Positions 12,819 to 25,894 of a stretch of DNA of 64,000 nt are shown piece by piece. The notes beneath the pieces were generated by a model. The model ran no database searches. It saw nothing but the letters and a program-made list of their open reading frames with translations, and had not been told where the DNA came from. The stretch comes from Spodoptera frugiperda (taxonomy: Eukaryota; Arthropoda; Insecta; Lepidoptera; Noctuidae). The translations under genes were made by a program, and so were the position numbers. The DNA lies in NCBI RefSeq assembly GCF_023101765.2, contig NC_064234.1, forward strand, positions 6,262,001 to 6,326,000. The letters run 5' to 3'. The stretch's first letter is position 1. Each line of letters opens with the position of its first letter.

Positions 12819-12851
12819 AGTTACTTTCGCATTTATAATATTAGTTGGGAT

Positions 12852-13709
12852 ACAGTATTTTTTTTTAATGCGGCGTGCAGCACGTCCCGCTGTAAAATGC
12901 ACATGCAGCAGGGGTGCAACATAAAACACACACATAACATGCAATATACCACTCGACATATGTTTCGCTCCTCCACGGAGCATCCTCAGGAGGTGTTGAC
13001 TCGGTGGCTCCCGCAGTTCGAAACTAAAAATCTTACTGTATTGTTAGTGTAGCATGGATTTCCGCAAAGTAACGCTTGACTCTATTCTATATATCTTGTT
13101 ATGTGTTTAAAGAGAAATAAGAACAAACCTGATGAATTGTGAAATAACAAAGTTTATGGGATAAACATTTCAATTAAGGATCCATTTGTTTCGCAGAAAT
13201 AGACAACGAATTAATTGACTGAACTGAAGAGTTAAAAAATTTAGTTGACTGAGGAATACTTGCGTTAAATCTTTAATTTATTCCCATCTTTTAAAATCTC
13301 CTGTGTTAATTAAGGTACAAATAAAGTCAACGATCGGACCTTTTATACATAATAATAATTAATTTATGTCCATAAGGATCCTCATAAATACTAAATTTGT
13401 CCATCCGTGAGTCCATCTTTGGCTCTCTAATCATATGCGGTTGGACTGGTATTAATGTTTATGCAAATGTTAGCGACAATGAGTTCTTTTACCTTCTTCA
13501 TAATGTAATCATGGGATACAGTATTTCCTCTTGATTATACATATGGCACAAGAAAATTGATCGAGAAAAAAAATCTTGTCATTTCCGCCGTTCGATGTCC
13601 GAAAAGTTCACATGGTTCAACTCACATCAGAAGAATCTTAACGACTTATTATGGATGCTAATGATCCCGTTCCTTTCGGTCTATAGTAATTTTACAGTTA
13701 TATGAACAG
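12852..13709. other. Non-coding stretch right of the Helitron
   Basis: A GC-richer patch (about 12870-13015, containing GTTTCGCTCCTCCACGGAGC) looks like another dispersed repeat but has no second copy in this window. The rest is AT-rich and featureless. Confidence 0.45.
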
Positions 13710-13877
13710 TTTTTTTTTTTTTTTTTTTTTGAGGGAAGAACATCATCCAATGACTTCTCCCGCCTTGGGCGAGGCGAGAGGGAGTGTCTTACTGACTAAA
13801 AACAACCTCGTTCCTATTCCTGCTTTTCGAGCCGGAGCCCCGGTAAACCCGCTAGGTAGTCCGCAGCTCCAGATCAG
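13710..13877 (-). mobile_element. R1-type LINE 3'-end fragment with poly-A tail
   Basis: On the + strand a T run (13711-13730) is followed by GAGGGAAGAACATCATCCAA and a region closely matching the 3'UTR of the R1-type element at 26251-27356. Shared words include TGACTTCTCCCGCCTTGGG, TTACTGACTAAAAAC, GAGCCGGAGCCCCGGTAA and AGATCAGGC. It is therefore a severely 5'-truncated - strand copy. I see no convincing target-site duplication. Confidence 0.8.
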
Positions 13878-16800
13878 GCAATTATCTACCTACATTATAA
13901 TTGGAGAGTCCATTTATTTGAAAATAGTGTGTATTTTACTACGTTGTATTTTTTTAATAAATTATAAACACGTATATATTTGCGTGTCAAATTGTTGTCT
14001 GAATATTTTTATTTATTTCTTTTCTATATACGACATAATAAATTAGAAGATACAGATCTTTTATTGATTTTTTATTAGCATTCGAGAACATTCCATGGCA
14101 TCCTTTCGCTTTCCATAGATAACTGCGCGTGAGATATTTAAATCGAGAATGACCATAGATTTCATTTGACCTTTTAGTTTGCACGTGTCCATTACTTTGC
14201 TAAGGTCACGACATAGAAAGAGATTAATTTTAAACTATTTTGTAATATTTTTTAGGACATAAAGCAATCTATTTTAGAAGGAAGATAAATACCTAAAGAA
14301 TTCTTCAATAATGAACTAAAAATAACAGATCCTGTTAGACATGCATTTCTGGTCTTAGATCTCAGATATTTAAAACATTGGAATATTTAATGTATTAAGC
14401 TTAATATGTTTGAAATTGGCTACCAAGTAATAAATCACTATCTATTGACATTTTACCGTTTTCACTGCCTACCGTGCTACGCGACAACGCCTACGACACG
14501 TTACGCGTCACACAAAACAAATCCAACGTTTGACGATTACGTTTCAAAAAATATTAGAACCTATCTGTTATTAGTTCCAAATCTGAAACTATGGTGGTGT
14601 GGTTGGCAATTAGCAACATTTTTTTTTAATGACAGAAACGGTTGGTCTTGTGACATTTGTGCGAAACAAAACTGTGTGAAACAATACGTACGTCAATTGT
14701 TTATACAAGACATAAAAAGTACCTGCGTAGTATTGAAGATGTTTTACGATTTCGTGCAATTTTGTTTCGACCGATTTTCTAGTAAATTAAACCTCCTTTG
14801 TATAGCTTTCGTGATCTATCGATAGAACCTAAGCGTAGGTAATGCTATCAAGGAATCAATGTTTTGGTATATACTGCTTTTAACTTTTCGTCTGCCTTTT
14901 GGGTACATGAGACAACAATAGAATACACATTGTGTCTCGCACTGATCAGTGCTTCAGCATACGACGGGTTAAGTAATGGCCTAACTGAAAAGACCTTATT
15001 CTAGATTAATCTTAACATACGATGCATCTGCTTCTCTGTCTAGAAGTCTATTCTCATAACTCACCAACATCCAAAAAAGAAAATAACATTAAATAAAATT
15101 TACAGACAGGTTGACTTTTAGCTAGAAAAGGTTGTTCAAATAAACACAATCGATGCGCAATCGCAGGTGTGAAATTGTTTGCGAGGGAAATAAAAATTAT
15201 CGACGCCATTAACATGGTTACTGTTCATTATGTAACCCTTACTATGTATGTATTACCTAAGTTGTGTATTGTGGTCATTGACTACAATACTACAATGGTA
15301 CCTACATATAAACTTGTACGTTCTTAGGATATCGACGAAGCGAAGCGACTTAAAGAGGAACTCGACTTTAAGCGTGACCGACCGTCCGATGTCCGATGTA
15401 TGACCGGCCTAGGCCCGGTCGTGGACATCGGAGTGGTGCTGACTTGCAAACAATACGGACAATTGAACTCCAAAAATGACTAAGGGCTACTTCAGTCACC
15501 TACAAACACACTACGAGGTTATCAAAGAGCTAAGTCTAAGTTGTTATGGCAAAAAACAGTCAGGATGTAGATTTTCAACTTTCCGCTTTTGCAATATGGT
15601 TAAAAATCTAATAACGAGACATATATTTAAGTAGGTTGACCCACTGACGTCTGTATTTAATGTACTTATATTTTTATTCCGAGATTGCATCTAAGAGTGC
15701 AAGATCTATGTAAACGGTTGACCTCGAGACGTGCATTAGAGTGCATTAGAGCACATTAAAGCCACGCGCCGTCTGTGCATAATGCGCCAATGCACTTTAT
15801 TGCATCCAGGGATGGCTAGACAGGAATTTGTACACCAACGTGGATAGTTTGCACAAACACTGCTATAGGTGGCTGCTAGGCAGCTGTGAAATTCAAGTGA
15901 TAATGAGACTTTCAATGGTGAATGCAACTGCAACGATCACTTAAGACATAAATAAAACCGTATCCGATTGAAACGCGGAAGCCATAGTCAAAGCCTTTAT
16001 ATAAATTAATCAAAGTAAAGATACTTTTGAATTTAGAATTAGAATTCTCGGTTAGTTAGGTCACCGGTAAAGCTAAATCATCATTTCGAAATGCAGATTC
16101 GTATGGGGATGAACAAGCAAGACACTTCATCTTTACTTTAGGTGGTGTCTATATTACTTATTTATTCGCGGACTTTTTTACTATGTGTGCCAGCCCTAAG
16201 CATGTATGCATTTCAGAACAGTGGGGTGCAGTGGAATAGCGCAGCAACCAACAATATGTTTTACGTAGCGACCCTGACCGACCTCTGGCGGGACAATGTG
16301 GCTCAGTTTCGCGGTTATGTCTTATTCATCTGTACTTGTATTATTCACGCTTCTACGAACAAAGTTCATAGATTTTTTAACTTGCATAATAACCATATTT
16401 TCCGGTGATTCGTCAAATTATTGCAAATTGAGTCGTAGTTTCCTTCTACGGTTTCCCAAAAGACTGACGACCGCAGAGCTATGTGGAATTAAATATGAAC
16501 AATACACGTAAAATCTAACCCCTTGACCCGGACATATCTTAGTTAAATAGTTAATATTCTCAGTTAAATGAGTGACATGGAAATACCATAAATGTCTCGG
16601 AAAATCATTCATTGTCTTCATTGAGATACCATATTATGAAAAATTTTGTAGGTTTCGGAAATTTCGGTGTTGGTTTCAGTTGAAATACAATATACACAAT
16701 ATTACCAATTTAGATTGTTTGTATTCATCTAAACTTAATTGTATTCTAACAAATTGTAGATACTGTTGGCAGGAAAGGACTGGTGGAATTCTTTAGGTAA

Positions 16801-17799
16801 CATCGTGCCATTAAAAAAAGCTTTTTGAGGTGCTACAAGTGCCATCAAAATAATAATTTAAAGTTATTTGTACTTCGTTAAGCAAAATTCATACTGAACT
16901 GGAGTCATTTGTGTAACACCGAATCTTTAATGTTATTCTTATATGAAAATAGTGACAGGCACAGGACAGATTTTGTGATCAATTGACGTGCCCAAAATAT
17001 TGTACTGCGTGCCATCAATGGCATGCGTACCAATGGTTCACCACCCCTGCTCTCTGCAGTCGATCGATGCAAAATCAAGTAACCAACGCGACAAGGTTAA
17101 AAAAATGCATTAATTCCCAATGCGTCAGTACTTAGGTACCTAGGTACCCTGGAAATCCTTAACCTTAACCTAAGACGTCATCTTAAAAAATCTAGATCAT
17201 TCTACGTAGTACTTATGTTATTGACAAGATATAAGTACTTGCATCGACATAAGGAAACGTGTTAACTAAACAAAACTGTTGACATTCAGGCTATTGACTC
17301 GCTGAAAGCGTATCATCACCAAACCTCGTGCTATTTAGATTGCATCGTCACTTTATATGATCACTGTTTTATTCACAATCACAAATCATATCACTTGATG
17401 CTCTATTTATATCGTTTTGTATCAATTTCAATAAAACTCTTCGGCGCCCACGCTTCTGCGGCGTGTTGGATATTACACCATGGACCGCTGTGCTACCTTT
17501 GCAAGTCTGTTACAGCTACACCTACGTACATATAGTGCAATATGTATTTATTATTTACCCACGTCTGTATCAAATTTTATTACAATTAATATAAAGTAAA
17601 TATGATCACTATGTGCGTAATGAATCAATAAGATAACTGTTTATGTATTTTTTGTGGGTTTTTATACCTATACTATGGTCTGTTCCAACTGCGATCTTCA
17701 ATCCAACTGTTGAACATTGAGATAAATCCTCTTATGTAGAGGAAGAGATATTAGATTGTTGTTTTATACATATAGAGCAGTTCGATCTGGGTATCTGTT
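13878..17799. other. AT-rich non-coding stretch, no gene seen
   Basis: It includes a 139-codon open frame (14406-14825) with no recognisable motif and random-looking composition, which I do not call a gene. A small direct repeat of GTGCATTAGA lies near 15732-15751. No RNA gene seen. Confidence 0.45.
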
Positions 17800-18260
17800 G
17801 GTAAAATATCTGGGGGCACGGTAGTGCCCCCGCCAAGACGAGCCAAGCGAAGCGCAAGCGCAAGGGCACTACCTACCTTTTCTCGAAGCGCTTCGTCGTA
17901 TTTTTGAACCTTCATAACTTGAGTTTGGGTTATACCAGATAAACAAAATTTTCAGGATATAATGTCAGTGGTAGACTTAATAAACCTCTAAAGTTTCAAT
18001 TGCATAGCTCTTATACTTTAGATTTTATTGATATCTAAAATACCCCGATTTCGTCACTCACTCACTCACTCACTCACTGATGATCAACAAAATTCTTAAG
18101 GTACTTCCTGAAGTCCTAGAAAACTGAAATTTGGTATGTAAGCTAGTATTAGTACCCAAACAACAAAAAAATCCTAAAACTTGGAACTTTTACCCCCCAA
18201 CCCCTTAAACTAGGGGTGAAAGTTTGTTCGAGACTTCCGCAACTTTTGACGCTAGAGGTC
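17800..18260. repeat. Probable dispersed non-coding element
   Basis: It begins with a GC-rich hairpin (GGGGGCAC...GTGCCCCC near 17812-17831) and alternating AAGCG/CAAGCG words. It continues through a (CTCA)n run near 18054-18078 into text typical of moth repeats (TGAAATTTGGTATGTAAGCT, CCCCTTAAACTAGGGGTGAA). No second copy in the window confirms it, so family and borders are uncertain. Confidence 0.45.
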
Positions 18261-18290
18261 TGAATGCGGCCGCGGAGGGGTTTAATTGTT

Positions 18291-18694
<404 letters not shown>

Positions 18695-18695
18695 A

Positions 18696-18889
18696 GAGTT
18701 TTTACGCTATAATCTCGTAGGCGTGCAAACCTTGGACGTAACTGGCGAGTCGGCCGCACGGACTTTTTGCTATTCGTCATATGGGCTTGAGCTTAAAAAT
18801 CTATTCAATCTTCTAAACTCTTTCCGTGCGGCCAACTCGCCAGTTACGTCCAAGGTTTACACGCCTACGAGATTATAGCGTAAAAACTC
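18696..18889. mobile_element. Foldback/MITE element with 67-bp near-perfect inverted arms
   Basis: The left arm 18696-18762 (starting GAGTTTTTACGCTATAATCT) and the right arm 18823-18889 are reverse complements with only a few mismatches. They enclose a 60-bp non-coding centre. It lies directly against the 3' end of the SINE, which suggests insertion at or next to the SINE tail. No transposase frame, so it must be mobilised in trans if at all. The superfamily cannot be told from the ends. Confidence 0.88.
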
Positions 18890-21800
18890 TGCTACGCGCT
18901 ACGAACTACGCAGTACGAGCTATGGCTGTAGAATTTCCCCGTAACTTGAGTGTGAAATTAGGGCTTATCGATTTAGGTCTGGGCATGTAGGGTTAGAAAC
19001 TTGGCTCTACACGGGATCTGATTACTTTTTGACAGTGCGAGCTATATGGTCTCGTCTTGGCAACATTTAACATGAAATGTTTTTGTGGGATTGACATTAC
19101 AATTCCAAAATGGTTTGAATAATCATTTTCGAAGTTGAATCGCGATGTTATACAAACTTAAAGAATATATTAGCAAGCTCTATTAGTATCTATCACTCCG
19201 CAGGTTTTAAATATTTTAGGTAGTTTAATAAAACTAAGTAAGTTACGTTTTAGGCTATGTAGCCACACGAAAAATAATTTTACGAATAACAGAAGGCCTT
19301 TGGAGACAGACATTTTTTAAATTTAACTTTAGACACGTAAGGTTTATCGATCTCCTGCCTTCTGTCAGCACATACAACGTGTCTTAGATAACTTAAAACA
19401 TGTGTTCAGAGATAATGGTAATAGTTTTTTAGATTACTAAAGGACTATCGGACATTAATGACATCTACCATTAGATTCCTCTCATAGAATGTACTAAGTA
19501 TCATCAATATCAAGAGAAAGTCGGTTTATACCATTGCTCACTTCATTAAAGTTTCTCTTATAAGATTAATAACTAAGGTTAGTGTATCAGTTTGTCCGTA
19601 TCTTGGTTAAATATTAACTGTTGTATAGTTAACTTTACTGTTATGTAACTGGTGGGTGTGTTATCAAGAACGCGATCCACATTCCTATTTTAACGATTTA
19701 TGTATACCTAACGGACTTTTTGTAGTTGTTTTTAAAATGTAAGTTGCATGATTTTTTTTTTTTTGAGTATTTGTTAACTACGAGATTTTTTTTATATTCT
19801 TATGGAAATCGTAAGCATTTATTTTCAAAATACAACGAAATCTAACCAGACTTAGATTTAAAGATTAACGCGAAGAACGCTAAATTCTTCAAAATATTAA
19901 AATACCATTTTTTTGTTGTCAAATCACTGAGGGTCAGGGGTCTTATAACAGAAATTGAGTACCTAGTGCTCCGCCCACCATTATTTGAATACATTTGTTT
20001 ACATAACACGGAGACGGTACTTGCGTACTAACGCACCGAGGTCCGTCACCTAGCCACATTAGCACTCTCCCACACTTTCTCAACTTTCATTGTCATCCAT
20101 TGAGCATTAAACCCATTGTCCCACGTCACACAAAAATAAAACCTACTACAATTACAAATTAAGTTCATATTTCCATGACAGAATTAGATATTTAAGCTAC
20201 TACGTACGTAAGAGTCGCAACAAAACTTCACCTTCAAGTAGAGTGCGTCATAATTACAATGTTTTTAATGAAGGCTCCATCAATTACCCATCTGAGTATA
20301 TCAATTTAAATAACGATTGTTTAGCATCTAAAACGACTTAATTTAAAGTCATTAAGAGTCATTAGGACAATGCACGGTAATTATATGACATGAAATGTTG
20401 GTGGCCTACGTCACGTCTTAGAGTTAGAGTTGTCGTGCGCGTGCGCCGTGGCCGCGGTCGTGCTTGCCTGGATAACTGCCGTCATTTGTTTTGTTTGCCC
20501 GACACTATACTATACACTATTACACGTCTTCCTTCCCCTTACGTCATCACCTAAGGACAATCATAGTGACGTCATCCTTTCAGCCTTACTTTTCATGACT
20601 AATCCTAGTTTTACGTGGTTTTCGTGCGTAGAAATTGGCCTTTTATGACACACAAGACTTAGTTCTCACGCAATGTTTATGTATCAATAGGAAGCTGATA
20701 AAAATGTTTGAATAATTTCGAAGATATTTTTATAGTTTAATTTATTTTACGTTTTAGGGGCCTAACGTACGATATTGGAAACTGATGAATCTTATAAGCT
20801 ATTTTACTATTTCATGCATATTTAGGTAAGATCGATACCAATAAGATTATAAAGTCTACTTATTTAGATACGTACACGTACATACACCTACGCAAACTAA
20901 CATTTCAACTTATCCATGTACATATTATGTACTAACCTATCCACATAAATAAGTACAGCGATTTGTTTTTCTCACGTAGAAAATATATTCCTGTGATGTG
21001 AGAAAACTGAACTGAAATAAAAATGAACGGGCCGAGGGAAATATTAAAATAAGTATGGTGTATACTATGTATACGTATAAATAAAACAGACATACATAAT
21101 TTATGTCAAGATATCTAGGCATAATAGGATTTGTGGCGCCAAGATTTTTTTATACGTATCTCTGGTCCATAGATCTGTTTGTAAGATGAATACTAAGTAT
21201 CTATATGCTGTTTAGGTGCATGTATAAAAAAACTATATTCTAAATAATATAGCTATACTAGATCGCATTTAGTACAATAGGGATGGTGACGGGATATAAA
21301 AATTTAAAAAATATATACGATTAGGATTGGTTCTTTCAAATATTTTGTCTTTCAGTTAGTTAATGAAAAAATATTAGAAACATGTTTTTTTATTTTGTCT
21401 TTATGTATTTAGCAGTGGGAGAAAATACGTAATTTCATGTATAAAACGTACCTAGAAGTGACATATTTCAAATAAATATACCTTCGAAAGTATTTGTTTC
21501 CGGAAGAAAATTTAAAATACGTGTCTAATATTTTAAAATAATCTACTAGACGATGATAAAAAAATAGACATCTATCCTATTAACTTACGTTGGAACGTTG
21601 CAACTCAAAGTTAAACTATTTCAACAAATGACATAAAATGATTGGAGACTCGTTTGCCATTCAAGAAAAAAAAGACATAAAATGACAGTTATTTAATTAC
21701 TGATAGATTTTCAGTTGGATGTCCGGGTGAAACAAAGTTTAATTGCAAATTATAGATTTTTAAAAAACTTTTGGCAAAATGCCCACTTCTTATTTTAATC

Positions 21801-22500
21801 TGACTAGTAAGTCATAATTATCGAAAAGACGATGTATCAAATATAATATGAACTCATTTTGGCTACAATTTTAAGATATAATTCGATGTTATATTTTGAC
21901 TGAGATAAAATAAAATAAACTATATGTTGTTGCAACTACGTAGGTACAGTTGTAGATCACGTACCTACATTGTTTTGAATGGCTCCGTGCAAGTTTTGCA
22001 TAGGTAGGTACCTACCATGTGAATCTAACTGCAGCCTCAAACAATAACGTTACGATTTTTTATTTATAAAAACAGAATGACACAATTTTTGTCGTGGTAA
22101 ATCAGAAATCTGGTTTTATTCCAATATTGCACTATTAAACGGTTCCTTTTTCACATAATATGTGTTCTAGGCGATTCAAGATTTTTTCTATGTGGTCAGG
22201 ATTAAACAAAACAAATTATCAATCGACTAGGTACAATGAGGTGTTAGTATTTTAAACTTATAATGAACACACGTCCTTGACACGAATATTAAAAACGTTT
22301 TGAAGATTCGCAATTTAACGCTAGAACGAGAGGTTCCTATAAAATAATATTCGTTGTCTAGTTACCAAATACAAAATACGAGAAACACATTCGGTATACG
22401 CGCGACTAAAGATCGATCACGACATGCATCTATCTCGCAGTTCGATAAATCAATGCATTTCAGTTTTGAGAAAATCAGAGACGCTAGGAAAACTCGGCAG
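18890..22500. other. AT-rich non-coding stretch upstream of IP3K
   Basis: No gene or clear repeat is seen. A GC-richer patch near 20425-20475 (GTGCGCGTGCGCCGTGGCCG) might be a promoter or exon of an unseen transcript, but it has no protein motif. Distal IP3K enhancers or alternative first exons could lie here; I see no evidence for them. Confidence 0.4.
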
Positions 22501-22548
22501 CGCGGCGTGCGCGCGGGTAGCGGGCGGTGCGCAGCGCCTACGTCACGA

Positions 22549-22600
22549 GAAAGCCGAGGTCTCTATAAAACAGACGGCGTCCCTCCCACTTACATCACAC
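22549..22600 (+). promoter_or_regulatory. IP3K core promoter: CRE-like site and TATA box
   Basis: A CRE-like TACGTCACG (22549-22557) is followed by TATAAAA (22564-22570), 137 bases before the chosen start codon. Transcription would begin around 22592-22600 (CATCACAC), although that is a weak match to the arthropod initiator. The surrounding 22490-22700 is GC-rich against an AT-rich background, as expected of a promoter/5'UTR. Confidence 0.65.
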
Positions 22601-22706
22601 GCTGGCTAGCAGCTGCCCACAGCTCACGCTCGTCGCTCGCTACCCGCGCTCCAATTGTTCTATCGCTCACTCGTGTTTGCGCCTTCTACGCACACACTCG
22701 TACGCC

Positions 22707-24226
22707 ATGACCGTCACCAGCAAGATGAACAGTGTCTCCCGCCAGTCGGTGCTGAGTCGCCTCGGCCCTGGCGGGCTACTCTACGCTGCCAATAAGATTT
22801 TAGCGGTACGTGTCACCGAAATGTGTTCAGTGAAAATTTTGTGTGAAAGTGAATACCCCAAAGTGTTCTATGGTGTGTGACCAGGTGTTTAAACGAGTGT
22901 TTTTCGTTGTTCTCAGGTCGCAGTGCCTGGTAAAGAGGAGGAACGCTGGCGCAGCAAAGATGAAGGTGCGCTGTTCAAACGTTGGCGGCGCACCCCGTCT
23001 ACTGTCGAAGCACCCGCCTCCACTCCGGCACCCGCTACACCCACCCCTCAACCCTCGGAGCTACTCAAATTCTTAGCTATTGTAAGTAATCACTTTTTAT
23101 TACATTTAATTATATTTTCAATTTTATTTCATTATAATTTTATTTTTCAAAAAAAAAAATTGAAACAAAATTAAATAAAAAATGTAGTCTAGTAATGTTA
23201 AAGTTTAAATCTTATTAGAACTACCAAAAAGTTATTAATAACAAAAGGTCTAACTGGAATTAGTTATTAATCGTAACATTTCTTTTGTTATAGAATGCAT
23301 TGGAATTATCAGCACCCGCATCTGATGCGTTGCTGAAGTCTCGCTCGTCGGAGTGGTTCCAGCTAGCTGGCCACCCCGGCTCCCTGGCGCCCGCAGGCCC
23401 GGGCACCGTATGGAAGCGCCGCGCCGCTGGCGACCACCCCGCACACAACCCCGAGCGGGACGCATATGAAGCCCTCGCTGCCTGCCCCCACATGCGCTCT
23501 GCTATCCCGCGCTACTACCGTGAACTGGAATATGGTGGTGAACGTTTCATTGAACTGCAAGACTTACTCCACGGCTTCAGAGACCCTCATGTTATGGATG
23601 TCAAGATGGGCACCCGCACCTTCCTTGAAGATGAAGTGAGCAACGCTCGTGCTCGTACGGACTTGTACGAGAAGATGGTGCGTTTGGACCCCAAAGCTCC
23701 CACCGAAGCTGAGCATGCGGCTCGCGCTGTGACCAAACTACGTTACATGCAGTTCCGTGAACAGCGATCCTCTTCCGCCGAGCAAGGATTCAGGATTGAA
23801 GCTGTGAAGGTCCCAGGAGAGCCTCCCCTCACTGACCTACAAAAAATTCGCGAACCTCACCAAATCGCCAACACCGTTGCAAGGTTCCTGGGCAACAATG
23901 AAAAGGCGCGCCGTGCTATCATCGCCCGCCTTCGTGAAATCAGAGACCTTTTTGAAAATTCCGATTTCTTCAAAACTCATGAAATCGTCGGCAGCAGTAT
24001 ATTCATCATTTACGATGATGAACGTGTTGGAGCCTGGCTGATCGACTTTGCTAAGACTAGGAGTGTACCGGAAGGTCTACAGGTAGACCACCGTGCAGAG
24101 TGGCAACAAGGAAATCACGAAGAAGGTTTCCTTTATGGTTTGGATAGACTTATAGACACTATAGAAAGGGCAAAACTTCCGACGCCGGGCGACGAAGCAG
24201 CGACGGAACCGGATGTATCACGTTGA
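22707..24226 (+). CDS. IP3K: Inositol-trisphosphate 3-kinase (three coding exons, 398 aa)
   Basis: It phosphorylates Ins(1,4,5)P3 to Ins(1,3,4,5)P4 in the cytosol, lowering the IP3 calcium signal. Coding exons are 22707-22805, 22917-23081 and 23294-24226, all in phase 0 with GT-AG introns. The first exon's only in-frame ATG, 22707, is taken as start. Residues 1-88 are a poorly conserved leader; W/R-rich residues 43-60 (LFKRWRRT) could bind calmodulin (inference). The kinase domain spans about 105-390. It has WFQLAGHPG at its start, the family signature HVMDVKMGTRTFLEDE (D190, K192), RYMQFRE in the IP3-binding lobe, SSIFIIYD (322-329) and the metal-binding IDFAKT (338-343). The insert LDPKAPTEAEHAARAVTK is typical of IP3 3-kinases and argues against IP6 kinase or IPMK. 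A shorter N terminus than some orthologues suggests alternative upstream exons are possible. Confidence 0.93.
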
Positions 24227-24417
24227 ACACAGTCTGGCGAGAGACCCTGGACTCGCCCCTCGGTCGTTGTCACCGTTCGCCTGGCCTTGCGCCCCGTACC
24301 GCTCCACTAGCGCCCGACTTGACGCACGGAGAGATGTATCATAAAAACTATGTATATTTTGCATATGAAAGAGAATTGCGATTAATCGCTTGTTTCGATC
24401 TAGTCCTTAATTATTTA

Positions 24418-24423
24418 AATAAA
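24418..24423 (+). terminator. Poly(A) signal AATAAA for IP3K
   Basis: AATAAA lies 192 bases after the IP3K stop, followed within about 40 bases by a T-rich segment (CTTGTTTCTTTTTTC). It is the first canonical signal after the stop codon. Confidence 0.65.
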
Positions 24424-24450
24424 CTCGTCATGATTATTTTATAAAACTTG

Positions 24451-24894
24451 TTTCTTTTTTCTAACCTTTTGGCACACCTAGCTGAATGTGTAGGCAGTAT
24501 CATACCCAGAGGTACTTACATTTGAAAAATTCTGGTAGTCAACAAAATATTCAAATGTGAATGTAGAGAGACGCATCACGCTACAGCAGGTGTTACATTA
24601 CAATAGATTATTCAATGCCCCGGATGAAAAATGATACTGAATGATTTGGTCCCTAAAACTTATGTTCAAAGTTACATTATGTAGTACAGTACTTTCGAAG
24701 TAACAAAGATTTAAAAATATTGGGGCTACGCTACACTTTTTGAATAATAAACCGTGGGAAAAAACAGGAAACACACGATACCTAAGTATTGTTATTTAAT
24801 TTAGGCGATCTGGTTATTTTTTGCTAAGGTATCTAGTTTCTGAGATAGGTAGGTATTGTCGATTTTAAGAATAACATAAAAACATTTTGTCCAT
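24451..24894. other. Non-coding stretch after IP3K
   Basis: No gene, RNA or clear repeat recognised. Confidence 0.5.
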
Positions 24895-24990
24895 TTCTGT
24901 CTCATCAGGGGGTGCAAATACACCGCTCTGCGCCCTGTTGCTGGCAGTCACAGTTACTCGGGTTCGATTCCCGGACCAAAGTCGAAATAG
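24895..24990 (+). repeat. Degenerate tRNA-derived SINE head
   Basis: A B-box-like GGGTTCGATTCCCGG (24959-24973) lies about 50 bases after a weak A-box-like segment. The segment does not fold into a complete cloverleaf with a matching acceptor stem, so it is read as SINE debris, not a tRNA gene. Confidence 0.5.
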
Positions 24991-25573
24991 AAAATTAAGA
25001 TAAAATTTAACCGAACTTCAACACATCAAAGTCGTAACTGAAAGTATTTAATATACTGACCTAATTAACAAATTCGTAGTTAAATACAAATCACCCCCAG
25101 GGGGTGGGTGCGTTGTGTGACGTGTGTAAGACTTCGTATAAAAAAGTATTATAGCCGTGTATTTTCTGACACACAACGCCATCTCTTGGTCATAAAGCGA
25201 ACTTCAATGTGAGCTGAATATTTTAATTTATAGAGCCAATAAGTGGATAATTTATCTGTATACCGTTTACTGTTGTAGGAAAACAATGTTCCAGTAGGTG
25301 TGTTACCTACAATTTTATTACTTTTTTACACTACGCATTAAATATAAACCCGACATCCATTAGCAATATTGTTACGCAGATAAATTACATGAGAACTATC
25401 CACACTATTTAGCAAATATCAGAATAATCACTAAAAGTTTGCCTGAGATTTTCGGTTCGATCCCTGAATCAATTATTTATTTAGGTAAAGCCCTCACCAT
25501 GGATGTCTTTAGGGTAAGACGTTTGTAGATAGGCGATAGCTATGGGCCCGAAAGTAGGAACTTTCGGAAAGAG

Positions 25574-25680
25574 GAATAGTTTTTTTTTGAGAGGGGACTC
25601 TGACTAACTAAAAACCCCGTTCCTACTCCTGCTTTTCGGAGCCCCGGTAACCCATTAGGTAGTTCGCAGCTCCGGAGAGG
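25574..25680 (-). mobile_element. R1-type LINE 3'-end fragment
   Basis: A T run at 25580-25588 is followed by sequence shared with the R1-type 3'UTR at 26275-26420: GAGGGGACTCTGACTAACTA, CCCCGTTCCTACTCCTGCTT, GGAGCCCCGGTAACCC and GCAGCTCCGG. It is a very short 5'-truncated - strand copy with an internal deletion of the CTTCTCCCGCCTTGG segment. Confidence 0.7.
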
Positions 25681-25734
25681 CAGAGCTGTACTGGAACCTA
25701 GGACAAGTTTAGTAAGTACTCTATTTAAAAATCA

Positions 25735-25795
25735 TTTATCAGCCACGAGACATTCACTGCTGAATATAGACCTCCCTCTAGATACCGATCGATTT
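25735..25795 (-). repeat. Short dispersed repeat related to 39395-39470
   Basis: CATTCACTGCTGAATATAGACCTCC here is the reverse complement of the GGGAGGTCTATGTTCAGCAG text at 39400-39422. This is a very common moth repeat motif, usually followed by (ATG)n/(CAT)n as seen near 38992-39004. Confidence 0.6.
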
Positions 25796-25894
25796 CTTCC
25801 TCCCCTGCCCATAAAAGAGAAAATATATCATTACAAGTACGTATGTTGTAAGTGTACCTATAGGAGGGATCGATAATTTGGTTATTTATTGGCC

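Larger units (their letters stand above)
10675..12850 (-). mobile_element. Helitron with both ends intact and the centre deleted (2,176 bp)
   Basis: Read on the - strand the element starts TCCCAACTAATATTATAAAT at 12850. It ends with a GC hairpin (10687-10702) followed by CTAG at 10675-10678, the TC...CTAG arrangement of Helitrons. It sits between A (10674) and T (12851), matching the AT insertion preference. Inside are an N-terminal coding piece with repeats and the C-terminal end of a PIF1-type helicase. The Rep (HUH) domain and most of the helicase are missing, so it cannot move unaided. A GC-rich leader (about 12010-12190) and a tetranucleotide run near the 5' end are also present. This is an unusually clear example of an internally deleted copy. 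Confidence 0.88.

Noticed and set aside
14406..14825. 139-codon open frame on the + strand
   Set aside because: No recognisable domain, random-looking composition, no splice or repeat context; plausible by chance in 64 kb of AT-rich DNA.
22677..22706. Upstream extension of the IP3K frame
   Set aside because: The open frame extends left only from a TTG codon; no ATG upstream in frame, so 22707 is preferred.
24950..24985. Possible tRNA gene (B-box GGGTTCGATTCCCGG)
   Set aside because: No matching acceptor and D arms at proper spacing; fits a decayed SINE head better. The same holds for 18546, 25445, 25938, 37275 and 38132.
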